In this document: in pieces, positions 7,945 to 15,638 of the stretch
Numbering within the stretch: the first letter of the stretch is position 1
Layout: the number at the start of each line of letters is the position of its first letter
Origin: Desulfovibrionaceae bacterium
Lineage (GTDB): Bacteria; Desulfobacterota; Desulfovibrionia; Desulfovibrionales; Desulfovibrionaceae
Assembly (NCBI GenBank): GCA_015709315.1
Contig: JACCQI010000014.1
Span: 1 to 64,000, forward strand
Direction: 5' to 3'
DNA length: 64,000 nt
The notes under the pieces: model-generated
Told to the model about the DNA's origin: nothing
The model's input: the letters and a program-made list of their open reading frames with translations, nothing else
The model's database searches: none
Translations under genes and position numbers: made by a program

Positions 7945-9609
7945 ATGGGACACGAAAATATTGTCATCAAGGGCGATGAACTGCCCATCGGTGAATATTC
8001 GTATGAAGAATACAAGGACATGGCCACGCTGTTTCACAACTATCCGGCTCCCGGCCTGATGCTGGGCGGCTACATGGTGGAGGCGGCCAGGGAATTGATG
8101 CCCGAGGGCGTCCTCTACGAAGTGCTGGCCGAAACCCCGTGGTGCCTGCCCGATGCCGCGCAGATGCTGACCCCGTGTACCATCGGCAATGGCTGGCTCA
8201 AGGTGGTCAACCTCGGCCGTTATGCGGTGTCGCTGTATGACAAGAACACCGGCAAAGGCGTGCGCGTGAGCGTGAATCCAAAAAAGTTGGAAGCGTACGA
8301 CGAGTTTCGGACCTGGCTGTACAAGTCCAAGCCCAAGCAGGAGCAGGACACCCCGAAATTGCAGCGCCAGATCGCGCTGGCCGGTGCATCGGTCTGCAAT
8401 ATCGAACGCATCACGGTCACGGACGCCGTCCTGCAGAAGCGCACCAAGGGCGGCATAGCCGATTGCCCGGTGTGCGGCGAACCGTACCCGACCATGCACG
8501 GGGCCATCTGCCGCGCCTGCCAGGGCGAAAGCCCGTATGTCGAACCGCTGACCTCGCGCCCCGGTCGGGAGTTGCCGGACGCGGTCAAGGCGGTGCCCAT
8601 TGAAAAGGCCGTGGGCAAGCGGGCCATGCACGACATGACCCGGATTGAACCGGGCAAGAGCAAGGGGCCGGCCTTCAAGAAGAATCACACATTCGAAGTG
8701 GGCGATCTGTGCCGCTTGCAGCGGATCGGCAAGAATTCCGTGTACGTGGCCGAAGGCGACATCGGCGACGAATGGGTGCATAAGAACGATTGCGCCCATA
8801 ATTTCGCCAAGGCGATGTGCGGCGAGAACGTGGTGCCCCAGGCCGAGGCCAACGAAGGCAAGGTCGAGCTGGTTTCCCGGGTCTCCGGCCTGCTGGCCGT
8901 GGACGCCCGCCGCCTGGAAGCCTTCAACATGGTCCCCGGCGTCATGGCCGCCTGCCGCAAGGGCTTCACCCTGGTCAAGGACGGCGTCGGCATTGCGGGA
9001 ACGCGCGCCATTCCGCTCTATTTGTCGAGAAAGGATTTCGACGGCGCCATGCGGATTCTGTCCGAAGGCCCGATCTTTTCGGTCAAGCCGCTCCGTTCCG
9101 CCAAGGCAGGTGTGCTGATCACCGGCAATGAAGTGTTCCACGGCCTGATTCAGGATCGTTTTGAAGGCATCATAGAGATCAAGCTCGCTTCCCTGGGCAG
9201 TGAGATCGCCAAGACCATTTTTTGCCCGGATGACCGGAAGATGATTGCCGCCGCCGCGAAAAAGCTCGTGGCCGAGGGATGCGACCTGATCATCACCACG
9301 GCCGGTCTCTCCGTGGACCCCGACGACGTGACCCGCCTGGGGCTGGTGGACGCGGGGCTGAAGAACGTGTTGCACGGCATGCCCATCCTGCCGGGCGCCA
9401 TGACTTTGCTCGGTGAGATCGACGGCGTGCAAACCCTTGGCGTGCCCGCCTGCGCCCTGTTCTACAAGCATACCAGCATGGACTTGCTGTTGCCCAGGCT
9501 CCTGGCCGGGGTGGACGTGGACCGGCGTGATCTGGCCCGCATGGGCAATGGCGGCATGTGCATGAACTGCAACCACTGCTCCTTCCCGAAATGCCCGTTC
9601 GGAAAGTAG
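7945..9609 (+). CDS. FmdE-family protein fused to a molybdopterin-binding (MoCF/MoaB-like) domain
   Basis: A 554-residue cytoplasmic protein. The N-terminal third matches FmdE (PNYPAPGLMLGGYM-type segment, the VLAETPWCLPDAAQMLTPCT metal/thiol site, GNGWLKV). It continues with a zinc-ribbon-like CPVC...CRAC near residues 175-195. The last third (AGVLITGNEVFHGLIQDRF, TTAGLSVDPDD, LPGAMTLLGEI) is the MoCF domain that binds molybdopterin or adenylylates it. The C-terminus adds a Cys-rich tail (CMNCNHCSFPKCP). AGGAGG sits five bases before ATG. FmdE genes travel with molybdenum or tungsten enzymes, so a role in cofactor delivery to the Dms or Tor reductases nearby is reasonable but inferred. Confidence 0.85.
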   Translation: MGHENIVIKGDELPIGEYSYEEYKDMATLFHNYPAPGLMLGGYMVEAARELMPEGVLYEVLAETPWCLPDAAQMLTPCTIGNGWLKVVNLGRYAVSLYDKNTGKGVRVSVNPKKLEAYDEFRTWLYKSKPKQEQDTPKLQRQIALAGASVCNIERITVTDAVLQKRTKGGIADCPVCGEPYPTMHGAICRACQGESPYVEPLTSRPGRELPDAVKAVPIEKAVGKRAMHDMTRIEPGKSKGPAFKKNHTFEVGDLCRLQRIGKNSVYVAEGDIGDEWVHKNDCAHNFAKAMCGENVVPQAEANEGKVELVSRVSGLLAVDARRLEAFNMVPGVMAACRKGFTLVKDGVGIAGTRAIPLYLSRKDFDGAMRILSEGPIFSVKPLRSAKAGVLITGNEVFHGLIQDRFEGIIEIKLASLGSEIAKTIFCPDDRKMIAAAAKKLVAEGCDLIITTAGLSVDPDDVTRLGLVDAGLKNVLHGMPILPGAMTLLGEIDGVQTLGVPACALFYKHTSMDLLLPRLLAGVDVDRRDLARMGNGGMCMNCNHCSFPKCPFGK

Positions 9610-9735
9610 GCGGCAACAAGGACTTCAGGGCGATCCCGGCAAAAGCATACCCCCCTGTCGGGTCGCCTTTTTGGGGGATGACGCACCCCCGTTTCCTGAT
9701 GACTCGGTCGTGAATGCGGCCGAAACCAACTGATG

Positions 9736-9779
9736 CCGGGCCTGTCCATGATTCATGGACAGGCCCGGCGATTCTTTTT
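9736..9779. terminator. Strong bidirectional-looking terminator between convergent genes
   Basis: A perfect 15-base-pair stem (arms CCGGGCCTGTCCATG and its complement) closes on a three-base loop and is followed by ATTCTTTTTG on the plus strand. It lies between the convergent FmdE and ferredoxin genes. Confidence 0.85.
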
Positions 9780-9821
9780 GGGGTGCCCGCAATGCGGCGG
9801 GCGGGAATTGTTCGGGATTGG

Positions 9822-10841
9822 CTAGATGCCGAGTATTTCCGCGCATACCGGGCAGTAGCCTTCGCGGAGCATGGCGGATGGCGCTTCACATCGTTTGCAT
9901 CGCATCAGGCGGCCGGACGCCGGTTCCGACTCCTCGTCGGCAAGGAAGCGGTCGATGGACGGGGGCGATCGATGGAGGCTGCCGGGCAGGCAGACCTTTT
10001 CGCACAGTCCGCAGTCCACGCATTCTCGGGCATTGAAGCGGATGGAAAAAAGCTTGCCGCGCTGGCGGAAATTCAGCGCTCCGGTGGGGCAGGCTCTGGC
10101 GCAGGCGGCGCATCCCGTGCAGGTTTCCCCGATGGCGACCACGGCGTTGGGGATGTGCGCCAGCAGCCGTTCCGGCTCCGGGACGGAGCGCAGGTCGCGG
10201 GCGAGCTGTTTCCTGGTCGGCGGTAGGCGCTTTGCGGGCGCGGAGGCGGCGGGGGACGGCGAGGATGCATCCGCCGAGGGCCGCCGGGCGCTGAACAGGT
10301 TGAACAGGCCCCGCCGGGACATGGTGTTGCGGTCCGCCGCGCGCGCGGATTTGCGCCCGGCGGTTTTGATCTTGCCGCCGATTTCGGGCATGGCCTCGCG
10401 CAGTGCGGCCAGGGCCGCGCGAAAGGAGCGGCAATGGTCGCCCTTGCCGCATCGGGCGCAGTCGCCATGCACGAACGTGATGGTGCCGACTTCGGCAAAG
10501 GCCGTCAGGGCCAGCGCTTCCAGGCCCATGGCCGACAGGCAGCCGTCGAGCAGGACGGCGTCCCGCGAGGTGAATGGAGTGGCATGGCACTCCAAGGTCA
10601 CATCGGCGTTTTTCGGAAGGTTCCTGACGTACGCGGCGGCTTTTTCCGCCACGGGATGGGTGATGGCGCCGACCGGGCAGACCCCGGCGCAGGTGCCGCA
10701 CAGGATGCATTTGAGGGGATCGGCGGCGAGCCCCTTGGAGAGGTCTATGGCCTGGCCTGGGCAGGCGTCCGCGCACAGGGTGCAGGAGCCGCCCGTGCGC
10801 CGCAGGCACCGGGTTTCGATGTGGTTCGGATGATAGGGCAT
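9822..10841 (-). CDS. Multi-cluster 4Fe-4S ferredoxin-type protein of the Dms-like operon
   Basis: 339 residues and probably an electron carrier for the molybdoenzyme encoded upstream. Two ferredoxin pairs are visible: CTLCADACP and CILCGTCAGVCP near residues 20-55, and CTGCAACARACP and CVDCGLCEKVC near residues 240-285. The middle holds a second Cys group (CARCGKGDHC) and a Ser/Pro/Arg-rich linker. The C-terminus carries a zinc-ribbon-like pair, CKRC and CPVC. No signal peptide or membrane helix is seen, so it is probably cytoplasmic. It is the last gene of the run dmsA-like, dmsB-like, small ORF, this gene. Its place is where a DmsC membrane anchor or DmsD chaperone might be expected, but it resembles neither. 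Confidence 0.75.
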   Translation of the reverse strand: MPYHPNHIETRCLRRTGGSCTLCADACPGQAIDLSKGLAADPLKCILCGTCAGVCPVGAITHPVAEKAAAYVRNLPKNADVTLECHATPFTSRDAVLLDGCLSAMGLEALALTAFAEVGTITFVHGDCARCGKGDHCRSFRAALAALREAMPEIGGKIKTAGRKSARAADRNTMSRRGLFNLFSARRPSADASSPSPAASAPAKRLPPTRKQLARDLRSVPEPERLLAHIPNAVVAIGETCTGCAACARACPTGALNFRQRGKLFSIRFNARECVDCGLCEKVCLPGSLHRSPPSIDRFLADEESEPASGRLMRCKRCEAPSAMLREGYCPVCAEILGI

Positions 10842-10859
10842 GGGATTCGCGGTCGGAGG

Positions 10860-10988
10860 TTATGCCGGCAGGCGGGAGAGGCTGTTGACGGTCTGCATGC
10901 ACGGGCGCGAGGCCGTCGCATGGTGGTTGGTTTCCGCCTTGTAGGCCATGGCGTCGCGGCAGGCTCGGTGCCGGTCGGCAGTGGGCAT
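10860..10988 (-). CDS. Possible 42-residue small protein between dmsB-like and ferredoxin genes
   Basis: An ATG at 10988 has GAGGAG eight bases upstream, overlapping the end of the dmsB-like gene, and an open frame of 42 codons ends at 10860, 18 bases before the next gene. The product is hydrophilic, has two Cys (residues 10 and 31) and an NHHATA segment, and resembles nothing I recognise. Without it there would be a 149-base gap in a tightly packed operon. Length and lack of homology make this only a plausible gene. Confidence 0.4.
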   Translation of the reverse strand: MPTADRHRACRDAMAYKAETNHHATASRPCMQTVNSLSRLPA

Positions 10989-10990
10989 GG

Positions 10991-11611
10991 CTACAGCTCC
11001 TCGGGGTTGCCGACCCTGCCGTCCTTGGAACCGGCGGGCCGGGCCTTTCGGTGAGGGCGGATCAGCAGGTTGGGGCGGGTTATGGAGGTATCGGGCAGCG
11101 GTGCGATGATGTCGGTCTTGCCGTACCTGGCCACCAACTCGTCGTATTCGCCGAAGTGGAGCGCCCTGTTCGGGCAGGCGGCGACGCATGCCGGGGGCTT
11201 GCCTTCCAGCAGGTAGTCGCGGCAGAAGTCGCATTTGGTCATCTTGCCCAGTTCCGGGTCGTACTGTGGGGCGCGGTAGGGGCAGCTCCATTCGCAGTAG
11301 CGGCAGCCAACGCACTTGTCGTAGTCCACGGAAACGATGCCGTTCTCATCCTTGTGCATGGCCGTGGTCGGGCACGAGCGGATGCAGATCGGGTTCTCGC
11401 AGTGGTTGCACGAGATGGAGACATAGTAGGCGAACACGTCCTGCTCGCAGGTGCCGTCGGGATTGGTGACCCATTCTCCCCCGGTGTATTCGGTGACGCG
11501 CCTGAACAGGATATTGACCGGCAGGTCGTTTTTGTCCATGCAGGCGACCATGCACGTCTTGCAGCCGGTGCAGATGTCGATGTCGATGTGGAATGCGGGG
11601 CGTTTCAGCAT
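10991..11611 (-). CDS. dmsB: DmsB-type four-cluster iron-sulfur subunit
   Basis: Electron-transfer subunit of 206 residues partnering the molybdopterin subunit encoded immediately upstream. It shows the four ferredoxin motifs of the DmsB/PhsB/NrfC family: CTGCKTCMVAC near residue 15, CNHCENPICIRSCP, CVGCRYCEWSCP, and CDFC followed by CVAACP near residues 140-165. There is no signal peptide; such subunits are exported with their Tat partner. ATG 11611 has GGGAG seven bases upstream and directly precedes the conserved LKRPAFHIDIDICTGC; the longer frame to 11677 lies inside the preceding gene and is not used. Operon order is A, B, small ORF, ferredoxin. Confidence 0.88.
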   Translation of the reverse strand: MLKRPAFHIDIDICTGCKTCMVACMDKNDLPVNILFRRVTEYTGGEWVTNPDGTCEQDVFAYYVSISCNHCENPICIRSCPTTAMHKDENGIVSVDYDKCVGCRYCEWSCPYRAPQYDPELGKMTKCDFCRDYLLEGKPPACVAACPNRALHFGEYDELVARYGKTDIIAPLPDTSITRPNLLIRPHRKARPAGSKDGRVGNPEEL

Positions 11612-11624
11612 TGATCCACTCCCT

Positions 11625-14060
11625 TCAGACCTTGACGACCTGGACGAGGTTCGTGTGCTGGGGGTTTCCCTTGGCAAAGGGGGAAGGGCGCTGGGAGGTC
11701 AGCACGTTGATGCAGCCGCCGTGGTCCGTTCCGTCGGGGTCTGGGGTGTACCAGGCCCCTTCGGGCAGGGTTGCCACGCCGGGCATGATTCGGGGCGTCA
11801 CCTTGACTCTGACTTCGACTTCGCCCCGGCCGTTGAAGACCTTGGCCCTGTCGCCGTGGCGTATGCCGCGGGCCTCGGCGTCTTCGGTGTTGAGCCACAA
11901 CTCATGCGCGGCGACCCTCTTGAGCCAGTCCACGTTGCCGTATGTGGAGTGGGTGCGCTGCTTGGAGTGGTGCCCGATCAGTTGGATGGGAAATTCCGCC
12001 CTGAGCGGATCACGTGCGCCTTCCCAGGTGTCCAGGAATTCGGGGACGCCCGGAATCCGGTCGCCTGCGGCCAGTTCCCACTCCCGTCCGCATTCCCACA
12101 TGTACCGGCTGAATATCTCGATTTTGCCGGAGGGCGTCTTCAGCGGATTCTTTTCGGGGTCCTTGCGGAACGACTCGAAGGGCACGAATGGTTCCCCCTG
12201 GGCGGGGCGGCGGTAGATGCCCATCCCGAAGGCTTCTTCCACGGTGGGCGGCAGGTCGGGCAGTATGATGCGGGCCTGTGCGTAGAGGTAGTGTATCCAT
12301 TCATCGCGGGTCCTGCCTTCGGAGTATTGCTCCCAGACGCCCATTCGTTTGGCGATGTCGCTGCAGATGTCGTACACGGAACGGCATTCCCACATGGGAT
12401 CGACGACCTTGCCCGCGAAGATGGCATACTGCTGCGCCGCAGTGTTGTCGTGGCAGACCAGGTCGGCTTCCTCGAGGTTGGAGACGCACGGCAGCAGGAT
12501 GTCCGCATAGCGGGCGCTTGAGGTCATGAAGTTGTCCATGACCACGATGGTCTCGCATCGGGTTTCATCCTGAAGGATCGCCTGCGTTTTATTGCAGTCC
12601 GAGTGCTGGTTGACGATGCAGTTTCCCGCATAGTTCCAAAGGAATTTGATGGGGGATTTCAACTGGTCCGCGCCGCGGATTCCGTCCCGTTTCGCCGTCA
12701 TTTCGGGACCGCGAACAATGGCGTCGGTCCACAGAAACATCGGGATGGACGCCTTGACCGGGTTGGAGAGCGTGGGAAAGCGGACGAACGGCATGTGAGA
12801 GCAATCGGGAAGCGCTCCGGTGCCGCCGCCGTGAATGCCGACGTTGCCGGTCAGGCAGGCGATTGCGGCGATGGACCGACAGCTTTGTTCCCCATTCGCC
12901 TGGCGTTGCGGGCCCCAGCCCTGGGCGATGCAGCACGGCTTGGCGGTGCCGATCTCATGGGCGAGCCGCGTGATGCGGTGTTCGGGGATGCCGCAGATTT
13001 CGGCGGCCCATTTGGGGGTCTTGGGCGTCCTGTCCCTGCCGTGGCCCAGAATGTAGGACTTGTAGGAGTTGCCGCCGGGAACGCCTCGGGGCATTCCGGC
13101 CTCGTCATAGCCCACGGTGAACCTATGCATGAAATCTTCGTCCGCGAGATTGTTCGTGACGATCTCGTATGCCAGGGCGGAGCACAGGGCGGCATCGGTG
13201 CCCGGGCGGATGGGAATCCACTCGTCGGCGACGGATACCGCCGTATCCGTGAAGCAGGGGTCGATGATGATGATCCTGAGGCCGCTTTTCGCGCGCGCCG
13301 TCAGCAGGTCGTGCATGAAGGCGCTGCCGCCCGCGGCCGTTTCGCCGGGGTTCCAGCCGAAAAACACGGCGAGCTTGGAATAGGCCATGTCGTTGACGCC
13401 GTTGCTGCCGATTCCGCCGTCGCCGTACGTCCGCATCATGGCTTCGCGGATCATTGCCGAGGAGTAGGTGCCGTACTGGTCCAGGAAGCCGCCGAGGCAG
13501 TTCATCAGCCGGGCGATGACCGTTCCGGACGGAGGCCAGGATTTGGACAGGGTGGAACCGACTTGGCCGGTGGCGTAGTTGATGTACACGGATTCGTTGC
13601 CGTGTTCCCGGATGGCCTTTCTGAGGCGGGCGGCGATTTCGTTGATCGCTTCGTGCCAGGTGATGCGCTCGAATTTTCCTTCACCGCGTTTGCCGACCCG
13701 CTTCATGGGGTACTTGAGCCGATCGGGCGCATAGACGAGATGGCGCATGGACCGGCCGCGCAGGCAGGCGCGGATCTGGTGGCCGCCGTATGCGTCGTCG
13801 CCGGCGTTGTCCGTTTCGATGCGGGTGATCACGCCGTCCTTCACGTGGGCGCGAAGGGCGCAGCGGCTGCTGCAGTTGACGTTGCAGGAGGTCCAGATGA
13901 TGTCGTCAGCTTCGGGCTTGCGGCGTTCCGCGGCCTTGAGTCCGTAAAAGACGCCGGTGCCGCACAGGGCCGTGGCCCCGCCAAGAGCGGAACTCCATTT
14001 CATGAAGCTTCGCCGTCCGGATTTTCCGGCCGAAGGGGTGCGCTTTGACTTCTTCTTCAT
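11625..14060 (-). CDS. dmsA: Tat-exported DMSO-reductase-family molybdopterin subunit (DmsA-like)
   Basis: 811-residue catalytic subunit, probably periplasmic, with a Tat signal (GRRSFMKWSSALGGA, twin Arg near residues 16-17). A 4Fe-4S motif CNVNCSSRC plus a downstream ACLRGRS Cys follows at about residues 57-100, as in DmsA. The segment YGTYSSAM near residue 187 supplies the likely Ser ligand to Mo. Other family marks are WGPQRQANGE, the cofactor-binding IGHHSKQRTHS and the C-terminal EGAWYTPD. GAGG lies about six bases before ATG. DMSO is the default substrate, but selenate, chlorate or other oxyanion reductases look similar. No DmsC-type anchor gene is present, so the quinol connection is unclear. 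Confidence 0.85.
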   Translation of the reverse strand: MKKKSKRTPSAGKSGRRSFMKWSSALGGATALCGTGVFYGLKAAERRKPEADDIIWTSCNVNCSSRCALRAHVKDGVITRIETDNAGDDAYGGHQIRACLRGRSMRHLVYAPDRLKYPMKRVGKRGEGKFERITWHEAINEIAARLRKAIREHGNESVYINYATGQVGSTLSKSWPPSGTVIARLMNCLGGFLDQYGTYSSAMIREAMMRTYGDGGIGSNGVNDMAYSKLAVFFGWNPGETAAGGSAFMHDLLTARAKSGLRIIIIDPCFTDTAVSVADEWIPIRPGTDAALCSALAYEIVTNNLADEDFMHRFTVGYDEAGMPRGVPGGNSYKSYILGHGRDRTPKTPKWAAEICGIPEHRITRLAHEIGTAKPCCIAQGWGPQRQANGEQSCRSIAAIACLTGNVGIHGGGTGALPDCSHMPFVRFPTLSNPVKASIPMFLWTDAIVRGPEMTAKRDGIRGADQLKSPIKFLWNYAGNCIVNQHSDCNKTQAILQDETRCETIVVMDNFMTSSARYADILLPCVSNLEEADLVCHDNTAAQQYAIFAGKVVDPMWECRSVYDICSDIAKRMGVWEQYSEGRTRDEWIHYLYAQARIILPDLPPTVEEAFGMGIYRRPAQGEPFVPFESFRKDPEKNPLKTPSGKIEIFSRYMWECGREWELAAGDRIPGVPEFLDTWEGARDPLRAEFPIQLIGHHSKQRTHSTYGNVDWLKRVAAHELWLNTEDAEARGIRHGDRAKVFNGRGEVEVRVKVTPRIMPGVATLPEGAWYTPDPDGTDHGGCINVLTSQRPSPFAKGNPQHTNLVQVVKV

Positions 14061-14225
14061 AGAGACCTCTGTTGGTTTGGCTGCACAGGCACAGCGGGCC
14101 TTGTTGACGGAAAGGCGTTTGCCGACAACCGTGTCACTGGATCAACTGCTTGAAATATCGTTTGTGTTCTATATGACGAGTATGAATTGTCCTTTGTTTG
14201 GCTTATGCCGGGCGGCGTGCGGAAC

Positions 14226-15638
14226 TCAGTTCTTTTCGATGCCGCATTGTTTGAGCTGGCCGTAAACCCGGCTTTTGCACAGGCCGGACAGGGCGCACGC
14301 CTGCTCGATGTCGCCGTCGGCGGCCTCCATGAGTTGGGCGAAGTATTGCCGGTCCGCCTGTTGCAGGACATGGTTGCGGTATTCCTTGTAGCTCATGATG
14401 GTGCCGGTCCCGGCCGGGTAGGCGGCAGGCGGTTCGTGACACATTCCGCCGTGTTTCGGGCCGAGGGATTCCTTGAGCATGGTGATGCGGAGCTGTTCCG
14501 GCAGATGGGTCGTGTACAGCTCGGTATGCTCGTAGGCTCGGGCGATGGACGTTTCCAGCACGTTGGTCAGCTCGCGGATGTTGCCGGGCCAGTCGTAGTT
14601 GCGCAGGGCCTCGATGAAGTCCGGGGGAATCGCCTTGGGCGGCACGTTGTTTTTGCGGCAGATGCGGCCGACGAAGTGGTGCGCAAGCTCTTCGATGTCT
14701 TCCTTGCGTTCCCGCAGGGGCGGCAGGGCGATGGTCATGGCGCCCAGGCGGTAGAGCAGGTCGTGGCGGAAGGTGCCGTCCTGCACCATCTCGTGCAGAT
14801 CGCGGTGCGTGGCCGCCACCAGCCTGAAGTCGCTGGACACTTCCCGGCTGCCGCCCACCGGGCGGTAGGTGCGCTCCTGCAACACGCGGAGCAGCTTTTT
14901 TTGCAGCGGCAGGGGCATTTCGCCGATCTCGTCCAGGAAGAGCGTGCCGCCGTCGGCGCTGAGGATGAGTCCGCCCGAGGCGTGGTCCGCGCCGGTGAAC
15001 GCGCCCTTCACATGCCCGAACAGCGTGCTTTCCAGCAGGTTGGAGGGGATGGACGCGCAGTCCACGACCACGAAGGGGCCGTTGCGGCGTTTGCTGTTTT
15101 TGTGCAGGGCGTGGGCAAAGAGTTCCTTGCCGGTGCCGGTTTCGCCGTTGAGCAGGAGGCTCGCGTCGATCCGGGTGGCCATGCCCAGCCGTTTCAGCGC
15201 GTGCCGGATGGGGCCGCTGTGGCCGATGATGCCGCAGCGGTCGATGGTCACGGTCTGGTCCGCATTGTTCAGGTGATCGCGGTATTTCAGCACCCGTTCC
15301 AGGGGCAGCAGCACTTTCTGGGGATAGACCGGCTTTTGCAGGTAGTCCCAGGCGCCGTTGCGGATGGCGAGTTCCGCGCCGTCCGGGTCGCCGAAGCCGG
15401 TGAGGATGATCACCTCGGGCGCGGACGGGAGTTCGCGGAGTTGAGGCAGGATGTCGAGGCCGTTGCCGTCCGGCAGGCTGATGTCCAAAAACACCACGTC
15501 ATAGTCCGCCTGCGCGGTGCGGCGTCGGCTTTCGCCGATGGAGAGCGCGTAGTCGGCTTCGTGGCCGATGTGGCGGACCAGCTCGGTCAGGATTTCGCAG
15601 GTGGGGCGATCGTCGTCGATAACCAGTACTTTGGCCAT
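14226..15638 (-). CDS. NtrC-family sigma-54 response regulator, partner of the upstream kinase
   Basis: 470 residues: receiver (phosphoacceptor Asp52 in FLDISLPDG, acidic pocket at residues 8-10, Lys in LQKPV), AAA+ sigma-54 domain (GETGTGKE Walker A, intact GAFTGA loop, GGTLFLDEIGEM Walker B, FRHDLLYRL) and a Fis-type helix-turn-helix at the end (IEQACALSGLCKSRVYGQL). All catalytic residues look functional. The start codon shares its first base with the kinase stop codon, so the two are translationally coupled. TTTCC-N9-GGAA palindromes upstream of the kinase gene and of torC, each placed before a sigma-54 promoter, are the likely targets, implying control of TMAO respiration plus autoregulation. 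Confidence 0.9.
   Translation of the reverse strand: MAKVLVIDDDRPTCEILTELVRHIGHEADYALSIGESRRRTAQADYDVVFLDISLPDGNGLDILPQLRELPSAPEVIILTGFGDPDGAELAIRNGAWDYLQKPVYPQKVLLPLERVLKYRDHLNNADQTVTIDRCGIIGHSGPIRHALKRLGMATRIDASLLLNGETGTGKELFAHALHKNSKRRNGPFVVVDCASIPSNLLESTLFGHVKGAFTGADHASGGLILSADGGTLFLDEIGEMPLPLQKKLLRVLQERTYRPVGGSREVSSDFRLVAATHRDLHEMVQDGTFRHDLLYRLGAMTIALPPLRERKEDIEELAHHFVGRICRKNNVPPKAIPPDFIEALRNYDWPGNIRELTNVLETSIARAYEHTELYTTHLPEQLRITMLKESLGPKHGGMCHEPPAAYPAGTGTIMSYKEYRNHVLQQADRQYFAQLMEAADGDIEQACALSGLCKSRVYGQLKQCGIEKN

Noticed and set aside
7858-9576. 572-codon minus-strand frame opposite the FmdE gene
   Set aside because: Composition is low-complexity and unlike a protein; the plus strand has a recognisable family and ribosome-binding site.
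14061-14225. Sigma-54 promoter and TTTCC-N9-GGAA sites upstream of dmsA-like gene
   Set aside because: No GG-N10-GC element with acceptable flanks and no copy of the motif were found, so control by the adjacent regulator is not supported by sequence here.
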